From the NCBI GenBank assembly GCA_964385645.1, contig CAYLPT010000037.1, positions 1 through 5,706 of the forward strand: DNA of 5,706 nt, in the 5' to 3' direction. The position numbers and the translations under genes were made by a program. A model generated the notes under the pieces. It saw nothing but the letters and a program-made list of their open reading frames with translations, made no database searches and was not told where the DNA came from. Positions within the stretch are counted from its first letter, which is position 1. Each line of letters begins with the position of its first letter. Below, piece by piece: positions 1 through 5,430 of this stretch. Source of the DNA: CAYLPT01 sp964385645. GTDB lineage: Bacteria; Armatimonadota; Hebobacteria; Hebobacterales; Hebobacteraceae.

Positions 1-456
1 ATCCAGCACCAGCCCGTGGGGCAGGTAGGGGGCGATCACAGTCTCCCACTCATTCTGCGGGGTGGCCCGGCCCACCGGTGTCAGTACCCACGCCACGAGC
101 ATCTGCAGGTAGCCCCAGCCGCCAACCACACCGGAGATGGCAAGTATGAGGTAGATGACTAGCAGCTCGCCCTGGGAGAGCGCCCACCGGGGTGCCTTCC
201 GCACGACCACCTGGTTGAGCGTCACCAGCAGCACCACTATGAAGAGGCTGTGTAAGGGTAGGGAGAACATGGTGGGCCAGTTGCTGGAGCGGATCACCTC
301 TAGGCGGAAGACCCACACGGCCTGTGGTGGCACCAGCAGAAGGCCCACGAGGACCGCTCGCCAGGTGACGGGCTCGCGGACGGCAACGCGGGCCGGAGCT
401 GTCGTCCTGGCGGCGCTGGCGTTGTCTTCGCCTACTACCGGGTCATGCCCTGGCAT
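1..456 (-). CDS. DUF6785-like polytopic membrane protein, N-terminal part (runs off left edge)
   Basis: An uninterrupted frame of 152 codons runs from ATG at 456-454 to the window edge, so the stop is not seen. After a polar N-terminus of about 29 residues come hydrophobic segments at roughly residues 30-50, 58-80 and 90-118, so this is an integral inner-membrane protein. It is paralogous to the full-length protein at 2055-4013: both enter the first membrane segment with VTWRAVL, both have an EV(I/V)R motif after it, and both carry an L-x-x-x-ELL-x-x-Y stretch before the third segment. The full-length relative is about 650 residues, so roughly three quarters of this gene lies outside. The start is supported by AGGGGAG nine bases upstream, but that site lies inside the neighbouring insertion sequence. 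The reading frame stays open into the IS, so a longer native N-terminus cut off by the insertion cannot be excluded. Function is unknown; a transporter role is only a guess. Confidence 0.8.
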   Translation of the reverse strand, partial: MPGHDPVVGEDNASAARTTAPARVAVREPVTWRAVLVGLLLVPPQAVWVFRLEVIRSSNWPTMFSLPLHSLFIVVLLVTLNQVVVRKAPRWALSQGELLVIYLILAISGVVGGWGYLQMLVAWVLTPVGRATPQNEWETVIAPYLPHGLVLD

Positions 457-463
457 CGCGTAA

Positions 464-472
464 TGCTCCCCT
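464..472 (+). repeat. IS terminal inverted repeat, orfB-side end
   Basis: TGCTCCCCT matches the opposite end (1698-1706) perfectly in inverted orientation. An inner TTGTCAA block follows after one base. Read outward on the minus strand, this end contains TTGACA, a consensus -35. IS3-family circle junctions often build a strong promoter from such an outward -35 joined to a -10 in the other terminus. Confidence 0.8.
466..472 (-). promoter_or_regulatory. Shine-Dalgarno site for the leftward membrane-protein gene, located in the IS terminus
   Basis: On the minus strand this reads AGGGGAG, nine bases before the ATG at 456-454, which is a good ribosome-binding site. It coincides with the IS terminal inverted repeat (464-472), so the present translation signal of the leftward gene is supplied by the mobile element. 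A perfect -35-like TTGACA reads in the same direction at 480-475, but no -10 hexamer sits at the right distance before the gene. Confidence 0.55.
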
Positions 473-485
473 CTTGTCAACACAG

Positions 486-1352
486 TTAAGCCGCTTTCGT
501 TAGGAGAGTCCGGGCCTGTTCGGTGCGGAACTCCCGCGGGCTTCTGTAGCCCAGCGCCTGGTGCGGGCGCTCGGCGTTGTAGTAGGCGATGAAGCGCGCG
601 ATCGCCTCGCTCGCTTCGGCGAAGGAACGGTAGTCGTGCAGCCAGACTTCCTCTTCCTTCAGGGTCCGGAAGAAGCGCTCGATATAGGCGTCCCCGTCGG
701 GGTTGTTGTAGCCCGTGCGCTCGTGGGCGATGTCACAAGCCGCAAGCGCACCCCGGAAGCGTCGGCTGGTCATCTGCGGACCGTTGTCGGTTCTCAGAGC
801 CAGCCCTGGCGCAGGGCCTTCAGCGGACCGATACAGCAGCGCTTCATCCAGGGCGCCCAACAGGTCGTCGGTGCGACAGGTGAGCCCGAACCGGTACCCG
901 ATCAACTCCCGGTCGTAGGCGTCAATCACGCCGAACAGGTATCCCCAGCCGTCGTTTCCGCACCAGACCTTGGTCATGTCCGCTTGCCAGTGCTCGTCGC
1001 TCCTGGTCACCGGGATGCGTTCCCTGGTCTTTTGCCGCTTGGCGCGGCGCTCTCTGACGGTTACCAGAATCCCCAACTCCCGGCACAGCCGCAGCACCCG
1101 CTTGCGGTTCACCCGCTGCCCGAAGCGCCTGTTCAGCCAGACTGTCAGCCGCCGGTAGCCGTGGGTGGGGAACTCCCCCGCCAGATCGCGCAGGCGCTGC
1201 TTGGTGAGCGCGTCAGGATCAGCGCGAGGCACAGGCGGCTTCTCGCGCAGCACGGCATACGCACGCGAGCGGCTGACTCCCACCGCAGCCGCCACCACCG
1301 CCACCGGGAATCCGTGCGCTCGCAGGGTTCGCACCCTGTCCTTGGTGCTCAT
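486..1352 (-). CDS. IS3-family transposase OrfB, DDE integrase domain
   Basis: This 288-residue protein is the catalytic subunit that, fused to OrfA or with it, cuts and joins the IS ends. The catalytic triad is complete: D125 (in HWQADMTKVW), D189 (in LRTDNGP) and E225 (in AYIERFF). The spacing is 63 and 35 residues, the DD(35)E hallmark of IS3. An HTH-like segment lies at about 13-37, the HTH_21-type region with PTHGYRR at 62-68 precedes the rve core, and YNAERPHQALGYRSPREF closes the domain. The ATG at 1352-1350 overlaps the orfA stop as ATGA, so translational coupling could start it there. The frame is also open upstream to 1433 and lies -1 relative to orfA, as needed for a frameshifted OrfAB fusion. 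No truncation or internal stop is seen. Confidence 0.93.
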   Translation of the reverse strand: MSTKDRVRTLRAHGFPVAVVAAAVGVSRSRAYAVLREKPPVPRADPDALTKQRLRDLAGEFPTHGYRRLTVWLNRRFGQRVNRKRVLRLCRELGILVTVRERRAKRQKTRERIPVTRSDEHWQADMTKVWCGNDGWGYLFGVIDAYDRELIGYRFGLTCRTDDLLGALDEALLYRSAEGPAPGLALRTDNGPQMTSRRFRGALAACDIAHERTGYNNPDGDAYIERFFRTLKEEEVWLHDYRSFAEASEAIARFIAYYNAERPHQALGYRSPREFRTEQARTLLTKAA

Positions 1353-1639
1353 CTCTTGAGCCAGTGCCGCCCCCTTTTCAGGGCCTCGTTCTCGACCGTC
1401 AGTCTCCCGATCAACTCGTGCAGCCGCTGGCACTCAGCTTCCAGGTCCTGGGCTCGGCCGGAAGCATCTCCATTGGCGAGCGCGGCTATGGCGCCCTCCA
1501 GGAACTTCTGGCGCCACGCGTACACCTGCGAGGCGCAGACCTGGTGCTGTCGGCACAACTGGGCGATATTCACCCCGGGCACCAGGCTTGCCAGGGCGAT
1601 TTCAGCCTTCTGCTCTGCGGTCCATCGGCGTCCAGGCAT
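1349..1639 (-). CDS. IS3-family OrfA, helix-turn-helix DNA-binding protein
   Basis: This 96-residue protein recognises the IS ends and forms the N-terminal half of the OrfAB transposase. RRWTAEQKAEIAL at 4-16 begins the HTH_Tnp_1 region and the helix-turn-helix lies at about 18-46 (LCRQHQVCASQVYAWRQKF). A leucine zipper follows with perfect heptads at L66, L73, L80 and L87, as expected for OrfA multimerisation. The ATG at 1639-1637 has GGGAG 11 bases upstream. The end overlaps orfB: a run AAAAGGGGG at 1378-1370 on the minus strand lies in the overlap and could favour -1 slippage, although the zero-frame codons (AAA AGG GGG) do not make a canonical X-XXY-YYZ heptamer. Confidence 0.92.
   Translation of the reverse strand: MPGRRWTAEQKAEIALASLVPGVNIAQLCRQHQVCASQVYAWRQKFLEGAIAALANGDASGRAQDLEAECQRLHELIGRLTVENEALKRGRHWLKR
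1370..1378 (-). other. candidate slippery run in the orfA/orfB overlap
   Basis: The minus strand reads AAAAGGGGG within the orfA codons for L-K-R-G. A shift of -1 here continues as E-K-G-A-A-L-A-Q-E-M into the orfB frame. The location and the direction of shift fit IS3-family OrfAB synthesis, but the motif is not a textbook heptamer, and the ATGA stop/start overlap downstream offers a competing explanation for how orfB is translated. Confidence 0.35.
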
Positions 1640-1683
1640 CTCGTCTTCTGCTCCCTTTCACCTCTCGGATTCTCCCAAACCCC

Positions 1684-1713
1684 TTGTCAACACCTACAGG
1701 GGAGCAGTATAGC
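1684..1713 (+). promoter_or_regulatory. possible hybrid outward promoter at the right IS junction
   Basis: TTGTCA at 1684-1689 matches the -35 consensus at five of six bases. TATAGC at 1708-1713 matches the -10 at four of six, with an 18-bp spacer. The -35 lies inside the IS and the -10 at or just past the junction, so the pair would exist only because of this insertion. It points toward the membrane-protein gene at 2055. The evidence is the hexamers only. Confidence 0.3.
1698..1706 (-). repeat. IS terminal inverted repeat, orfA-side end
   Basis: AGGGGAGCA on the plus strand is the exact reverse complement of the repeat at 464-472. The inner block TTGACAA (minus strand, 1690-1684) lies 7 bp further inside. 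The 11-bp string CTTGTCAACAC also occurs in direct orientation at both ends (473-483 and 1683-1693), a by-product of the near-palindromic inner block. Confidence 0.8.
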
Positions 1714-1754
1714 AGCCGTCTGCGCCTTTCCCGTCTGGTGCCACGGGGTCTTCG

Positions 1755-1779
1755 GAGCTCGCCTGCCGGGCAGGCGCTC
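1755..1779. repeat. inverted repeat, possible operator or hairpin
   Basis: GCCTGCC and GGCAGGC form a perfect 7-bp inverted repeat around one central G (1761-1775), flanked by GAGC (1755-1758) and GCTC (1776-1779), which also pair apart from two bulged bases. As DNA it is an operator-like palindrome. As RNA the one-base centre would have to open to make a loop. No T-run follows, so it is not a terminator. Confidence 0.4.
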
Positions 1780-1936
1780 GCACCCTGCCCCGACCCGCCC
1801 TCGCTCCCATCTAGCTTTTCCCATCTGCCTCAGCGGCTCTGCCCAAGGCATGATAGTACGCCGCCCCGGTGAACCTGGACGTCGCTCGACAGGCCGGGGG
1901 CAGCACACATCACGCCGAGCTTGGTCAGAACATACA

Positions 1937-1952
1937 GGAGACAGCCGTCTCC
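1937..1952 (+). repeat. leader stem-loop
   Basis: GGAGAC (1937-1942) and GTCTCC (1947-1952) make a perfect 6-bp stem with the four-base loop AGCC. It contains AGGAGA, the best Shine-Dalgarno-like string in the leader, but no start codon of the downstream frame lies at a suitable distance. Confidence 0.35.
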
Positions 1953-2054
1953 GAGGATACGTCGCGCCTTGTGCTCGCCGCCTGCGGCGGTATACCATAC
2001 GCTCCAGGCGTAGGGCCCGCACCGGCCCCAGCCTCTCCTGGAACGGGCACGGCT

Positions 2055-4013
2055 GTGAGCGGAGAGACCAGACTACCGGACAGCGGCGGCGTCACGTGGC
2101 GTGCCGTGCTGCTCGCCTATGTGGTCGTCGTCCTGCTCACACCTCTCGCGTTCTACGTCGAGGTTGTCCGGTACCGGGTGCCCGATCTCACCTCGGGAGT
2201 CCCGGCCGCCGCGCCGGTGGCTGTCCTTCTGGCGCTCGGGGGGCTCATGGCGCTGCCCTGGCTGCGGCGCCGCGGCCTCCGCCGAAGTGAGCTGCTGACC
2301 GTCTACTGCCTGCTGCTCCTCGGCGGCGCGATCATCGGCCACAACTTCTTCCCGCTCGCCCTGTCCCGCAATGTCGCCTTCCACTATATGGCGCGGACTC
2401 ATGTCCAGTGGGATGCGCTCTTCCTCAGCGAGGTCCCCACTTGGTTCGCGCCCTCGGACTATGCGGTGGTCGAAGGGTATTTCCAGGGCGGGATGGCCGT
2501 GCCCTGGGAAGCCTGGTTCGCGTCGCTGTTTTCGTTGTGGGCGCTGATCCTGCTGTTGTTCACGGCGACGCTGTGTCTCACCGTCATCTTCCGCCGGCAG
2601 TGGATCGACCACGAGCGACTCAGCTTCCCTCTCGCGCAGATCCCGCTTGAGACCGTCCGAGAGGGCCCCCGCGCCGGCCGGCTTACCACCGCGAGCGTCT
2701 TCTGGATCGGCTTTGCCGCCTCACTCGCTGTGAGCTTCATGAACAGCCTCTCCGAGCGGGTTCCCGCGGTGCCGGCCATACCCCTGGGGCCGGTCCCCAT
2801 CCTCCGCTGGCAGCGCGTCGGCATCTGGGCTGGCCTCGGCCAGGTGGACCTCGTGCTCTGGCCCTGGATGATCGCGATCGCTTATCTCGTGCCTAGAGAG
2901 CTGTCCTTCTCGATCTGGTTCTTCTGGTGCGTCCGGCTCGCGCTCCACGTGCTGGCCGTCGCAACCGGAGGCACCCCCCAGTTGCCCTCCGAGATGTACG
3001 GCACCGAGTTCCCGGCTCCCTACTTCCAGGGTGCTGGCGCGGCCTTCACCCTCCTCGCCTTCGTGCTCTGGACGGCTCGGCGGCATCTGTCGTATGTGGC
3101 CCGCGTTGCGCTCGGCCTGGTGAGGCACTCCGAGCCCGCCGGTGAGCCCCTGAATTATCGCTGGGCCGTGGTCGGGTTCGTGGCCTCCTTCGCAGGTCTG
3201 CTGTACTACTGCTGGCTCGCTGGGTGCCGCGTCTGGGTTGGGGCGCTGTTCATCGGCGCGATGGTCGCCTATTTCCTGATCATGACACGGCTGCGTGCAG
3301 AGGCGGGCCTGGGCTTTCTGACCTATCCCTGTGAGCTCCAGGAGGTCTTCAGGGGTACCGTCGGCATGGGGGTCTTCCGCCGAGCTGAGCTCATCAGCCT
3401 CATCTCCTTCCACTGGTCCTTCCAGGCGGGCTGGGGCATCTCGTTCGAGTCCCTTCCCGGCAGCGCCATGGACTCCCTCAAGGTGGCGGACTCCGCGGGC
3501 CTCAACTCCCGCCGGCTCATCGCGGCCATGGTCGGGGTGGTCGTCCTGGCGCTCCTGTCCACCACCTACGTCACCATGACCCAGATGCACGAGCACGGCT
3601 TCATGGGCATGACCAGGGCCCTCGGCTACACCAACTACGCCTGGCAGACCCTGAACGCCGGGGGGCGCATCGAGAGTTACCTCACCGATCCCGGTGCTGC
3701 TGCCGCCAACCCCGCGGGCATCATCGCCTTCCTCGCTGGGGGGGCCGTGGTGATCTTCCTCGGCCTCTTGCGGCTGCGGTTCTGGTGGTGGCCTATGCAT
3801 CCCCTGGGATACATCGCGGCCAACAACTGGGGCGCCCACCTGTTCTACATGCCCTTCTTCGTGGGCTGGCTGCTCAAGACGCTCGTCGTCCGCTATGGAG
3901 GGCTGCACCTGTTCCGCGCGACAGTGCCGCTCGCCATCGGGCTCATCGTCGGCGACGTATCCAACGTTGGGATCTGGACTCTCGTAGCCCTCGCCACCTC
4001 CGGCCGCCTGTAG
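2055..4013 (+). CDS. DUF6785/DUF6784-family polytopic membrane protein, full length
   Basis: From GTG at 2055 this is a 652-residue integral membrane protein with about 13 hydrophobic helices, at roughly residues 13-35, 50-70, 80-103, 154-178, 211-230, 264-280, 284-305, 326-339, 370-390, 393-411, 487-508, 553-572, 595-614 and 622-646. I recognise the family from the cytoplasmic-type motif RRQWIDHERLSFPLAQ (about 180-195), TRLRAEAGLGF (about 411-421) and the C-terminal RFWWWPMHPLGY (about 575-586) with a YGG segment near 614. These correspond to the DUF6785 N-terminal and DUF6784 C-terminal regions, of unknown function; the many helices suggest transport. The start at 2055 puts 12 residues before VTWRAVL, the point where similarity to the left-edge paralogue begins. 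It lacks a strong Shine-Dalgarno site, so GTG 1971 or GTG 1869 (714 residues) remain possible. It faces the Kelch gene convergently and is divergent from its paralogue across the IS. Confidence 0.88.
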   Translation: MSGETRLPDSGGVTWRAVLLAYVVVVLLTPLAFYVEVVRYRVPDLTSGVPAAAPVAVLLALGGLMALPWLRRRGLRRSELLTVYCLLLLGGAIIGHNFFPLALSRNVAFHYMARTHVQWDALFLSEVPTWFAPSDYAVVEGYFQGGMAVPWEAWFASLFSLWALILLLFTATLCLTVIFRRQWIDHERLSFPLAQIPLETVREGPRAGRLTTASVFWIGFAASLAVSFMNSLSERVPAVPAIPLGPVPILRWQRVGIWAGLGQVDLVLWPWMIAIAYLVPRELSFSIWFFWCVRLALHVLAVATGGTPQLPSEMYGTEFPAPYFQGAGAAFTLLAFVLWTARRHLSYVARVALGLVRHSEPAGEPLNYRWAVVGFVASFAGLLYYCWLAGCRVWVGALFIGAMVAYFLIMTRLRAEAGLGFLTYPCELQEVFRGTVGMGVFRRAELISLISFHWSFQAGWGISFESLPGSAMDSLKVADSAGLNSRRLIAAMVGVVVLALLSTTYVTMTQMHEHGFMGMTRALGYTNYAWQTLNAGGRIESYLTDPGAAAANPAGIIAFLAGGAVVIFLGLLRLRFWWWPMHPLGYIAANNWGAHLFYMPFFVGWLLKTLVVRYGGLHLFRATVPLAIGLIVGDVSNVGIWTLVALATSGRL

Positions 4014-4035
4014 GCCGAGCGCGCGCCTGCTCGGC
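4014..4035 (+). terminator. hairpin directly after the DUF6785 stop codon
   Basis: GCCGAGC (4014-4020) and GCTCGGC (4029-4035) form a perfect 7-bp GC-rich stem with an 8-base loop, beginning at the base after the TAG stop. What follows (GCTGTTGCTGTTGTG) is T-rich but not a true T-run, so intrinsic termination is plausible rather than clear. Confidence 0.45.
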
Positions 4036-4113
4036 GCTGTTGCTGTTGTGTCTCCGGGGCATCCGCCTTGCGGCTGTCCAGCATGGCAGGCAGATCAGCA
4101 GCTACGGCCAGGC

Positions 4114-4127
4114 TGCCCCTTTGGGCA
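4114..4127. repeat. small hairpin downstream of the Kelch gene
   Basis: TGCCC (4114-4118) pairs with GGGCA (4123-4127) around a four-base loop, and GGGC (4123-4126) can alternatively pair with GCCC (4130-4133). It lies about 20 bases past the Kelch stop on the minus strand. It has no T-run in that direction, so any role in termination is uncertain. Confidence 0.25.
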
Positions 4128-4146
4128 TTGCCCGAAGCGGCGGCGC

Positions 4147-5236
4147 TCAGTGCGGTTCGGGGCGGGCCGCCATGTGCTCGAGGGCCAGCGCCCAGGTGGG
4201 CGCCGCGGGCTCCCCCAGGTCCCCGAGGAATCCGCCGGCGATGATGAGCACCTCGTCGCTGACTGCGCCTCCACCGCAGCACCGACCCTCGGGCAGATCG
4301 GGGCCCCTGACGAAGCGCTGTGCCCGCACGTCGAGGTAGCTCGTGACCGCTGTGCGGCCCCGCTCGGACACCCCGCCGACCACGTACAACCGGTTATCAT
4401 GCATGACGGAGGCCGAGCACTGAGTTACATAGAACACGCGCTTGACCACGCGGGGCGCATCCATGTGCGTCCACGCATCCTCCGGCGGGTCGTACTCCAG
4501 CGCGCCCTCCGCCGCCCCTCGGTCCTCCATCGCGGTCGCCTCGTGGTAGGTGCCGATCACCGCGTAGAGCCTGCCACCATACTCCCCGGCCGCTATGTAG
4601 CACCCGGTGTGCGGGGAGTCCGACACCCTGGCATATGTGTCGGCCGCAGGATCGTAACGATAGGCGCTCACATACTCCTCGCGCACGTCTTCGTCGCGGC
4701 CCCCGCGCCGGTCATAGCCCATGGCGATGCGGATGTAGTCGCCCATGGACACCGCGCATCCGTTCATCCGGGGCTCCGGCAGGGACCGGACCTGCGACCA
4801 CCGATCCAGCTCCAGGTCGTACACCCAGGCCCGATCGGTCGCCGTCAGGCCCACGCCCTCCTCGTAGTAGCCGCCGCCGAACAGGTAGAGCTTCCCGCCG
4901 TGCAGGGCCGGCATGGCCCAGGCGACCGCCGAGGGCGAATCGGCCGCTGCCCCCCCACGTATCGCTCGCCACGTCGTATACTTGGTGGCGCGCGCACGGG
5001 CGCTGCCAATCAGGGGTATCGCAGCCGCCCAGCAGGTGCACCCTGCCGCCCATGGCGGCCGAGGAGTGGCCATAGACAGGGCGCGGCATGCTGGCGCGAA
5101 CCTGCCAGGGGTGCTGGTCGGTCGCCGCGGGCGGCCGAACGGAGCCCGCGGACACCATGAGTGCCACCCCGCTGGCCAGGCAGGTGATGACACTGCCTGA
5201 CGTTCGATGAAGCCCCGAGGTCCTGGCCTTGTTCAT
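4147..5236 (-). CDS. secreted Kelch-repeat beta-propeller protein, frame broken at a 7-G run
   Basis: Read in one piece this is a 362-residue exported protein built of about six Kelch blades. Residues 1-31 look like a signal peptide: K/R/H in the first 11, then hydrophobic VITCLASGVALMVSAG. Blades start near 43, 95, 147, 203, 256 and 309. Gly-Gly doublets are clear at 70-71, 120-122, 287-288 and 334-335 and degenerate in blades 3 and 4, and each blade ends in a Y/W signature such as YDVASDTW or YDLELDRW. The frame from ATG 5236-5234 is in phase only to the seven C at 4950-4956 (G on the coding strand). The rest, to TGA at 4149-4147, is in the next frame. Six G would join W94 to GAAADSPSAVAW without loss. 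It may be a sequencing error, a recent pseudogene or a slippage site. The ATG is preferred over an upstream TTG (5266) because of the purine-rich ribosome site. Kelch propellers bind or process carbohydrates or proteins; no catalytic residues identify this one. Confidence 0.8.
4950..4956 (-). other. seven-G homopolymer at the Kelch frameshift point
   Basis: The two reading frames that encode the two halves of the Kelch protein meet here. Upstream codons read ...GAT ACG TGG and downstream codons read GCA GCG GCC GAT TCG. Removing one G restores continuity. Confidence 0.8.
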
Positions 5237-5240
5237 CCGC

Positions 5241-5266
5241 TGTCTCTTCCTCCTTCTCCTCCTCAA
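5241..5266 (-). promoter_or_regulatory. purine-rich ribosome-binding tract of the Kelch gene
   Basis: The minus strand carries two AGGAGG copies, at 5263-5258 and 5254-5249; the nearer ends 12 bases before ATG 5236-5234. Read as codons from TTG 5266 the tract gives a run of arginines, which is an artefact of the Shine-Dalgarno sequence and argues for the ATG as the real start. Confidence 0.65.
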
Positions 5267-5304
5267 CCGTCCGTGTGCAATTCACCCCCGCTAATAGCCT
5301 CGGA

Positions 5305-5321
5305 CAATGGTCTCTGCTATG
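5305..5321 (+). repeat. direct repeat copy 1 upstream of the Kelch gene
   Basis: CAATGGTC (5305-5312) followed after three bases by GCTATG matches copy 2 at 5380-5397, where GC is followed by ATATG. The copies start 75 bp apart in the 194-bp gap between the Kelch and GH4 genes. They could be regulator-binding sites; chance is not excluded. Confidence 0.3.
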
Positions 5322-5379
5322 GATCCGCAACTCCCCGCGAGAGGGTCTAGTATGACCGACCGCAGAGGAAACTCGATGG

Positions 5380-5397
5380 CAATGGTCGGAGCATATG
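5380..5397 (+). repeat. direct repeat copy 2 upstream of the Kelch gene
   Basis: CAATGGTC (5380-5387), three bases, then GCATATG, overlapping the 8-bp palindrome GCATATGC (5391-5398). The partner is at 5305-5321. A further 8-bp palindrome, GGCCGGCC, lies at 5403-5410. Confidence 0.3.
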
Positions 5398-5430
5398 CCA
5401 CAGGCCGGCCGCCAGTCACGCTTCCCCTGC

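Larger units (their letters stand above)
464..1706 (-). mobile_element. IS3-family insertion sequence (about 1.24 kb), complete
   Basis: The element carries the two-gene orfA/orfB layout and the DD(35)E transposase of the IS3 family, with both frames intact, so it could be active. The ends were placed from a perfect 9-bp inverted repeat, TGCTCCCCT at 464-472 and AGGGGAGCA at 1698-1706, which gives the TG...CA termini usual in this family and a typical length of 1243 bp. A second inner block, TTGTCAA on the left and TTGACAA on the right (read inward), lies 1 and 7 bp further in. The match can be stretched outward as TA(A/C) to 461 and 1709, so the boundaries are uncertain by a few bases. No clean target-site duplication is visible; the best candidate is GTAA (460-463) against GTAT (1707-1710). 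It lies between two divergent DUF6785-type genes. The subgroup is not certain; the orfB layout resembles IS2-like members. Confidence 0.92.
1707..2054 (+). other. leader region between the IS and the DUF6785 gene
   Basis: These 348 bases contain no convincing independent gene. The downstream frame is open from 1857 onward and has GTG codons at 1869 and 1971, so the protein could be read 62 or 28 residues longer. The extra sequence is rich in Ala, Pro and Gly and has no match to the paralogous N-terminus. The region holds two inverted repeats (1755-1779 and 1937-1952), described separately. It is probably what remains of the original divergent control region. Confidence 0.5.

Noticed and set aside
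458..463. Target-site duplication at the left IS end
   Set aside because: No exact 3-5 bp match with the right flank; GTAA against GTAT is only three of four, so no duplication is claimed.
1661..1690. Transposase promoter using TTGACA at 1690-1685 (minus strand)
   Set aside because: The -35 is perfect, but at 16-18 bp downstream there is only a GC-rich stretch with no -10-like hexamer.
561..1712. 383-codon plus-strand open frame over the transposase region
   Set aside because: It is the antisense shadow of the well-supported OrfA/OrfB genes, has no recognisable domain and is rich in Arg, Pro and Ser as expected for such a shadow.
1687..2022. 111-codon minus-strand open frame in the leader
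   Set aside because: Arg/Pro-rich with no recognisable motif, reads across the IS junction, and has no ribosome site I trust.
2721..3908. 395-codon minus-strand open frame
   Set aside because: It lies antisense to the DUF6785 gene, whose helices and motifs are clear. Its His/Gly/Glu/Asp-rich composition is the expected complement of hydrophobic GC-rich codons.
4048..5160. 370-codon plus-strand open frame
   Set aside because: Antisense to the Kelch gene; no domain, and composition typical of a shadow frame.
5237..5266. TTG start at 5266 giving an Arg-rich N-terminal extension of the Kelch protein
   Set aside because: The extension is the translated Shine-Dalgarno tract; the ATG at 5236 begins a normal signal peptide.
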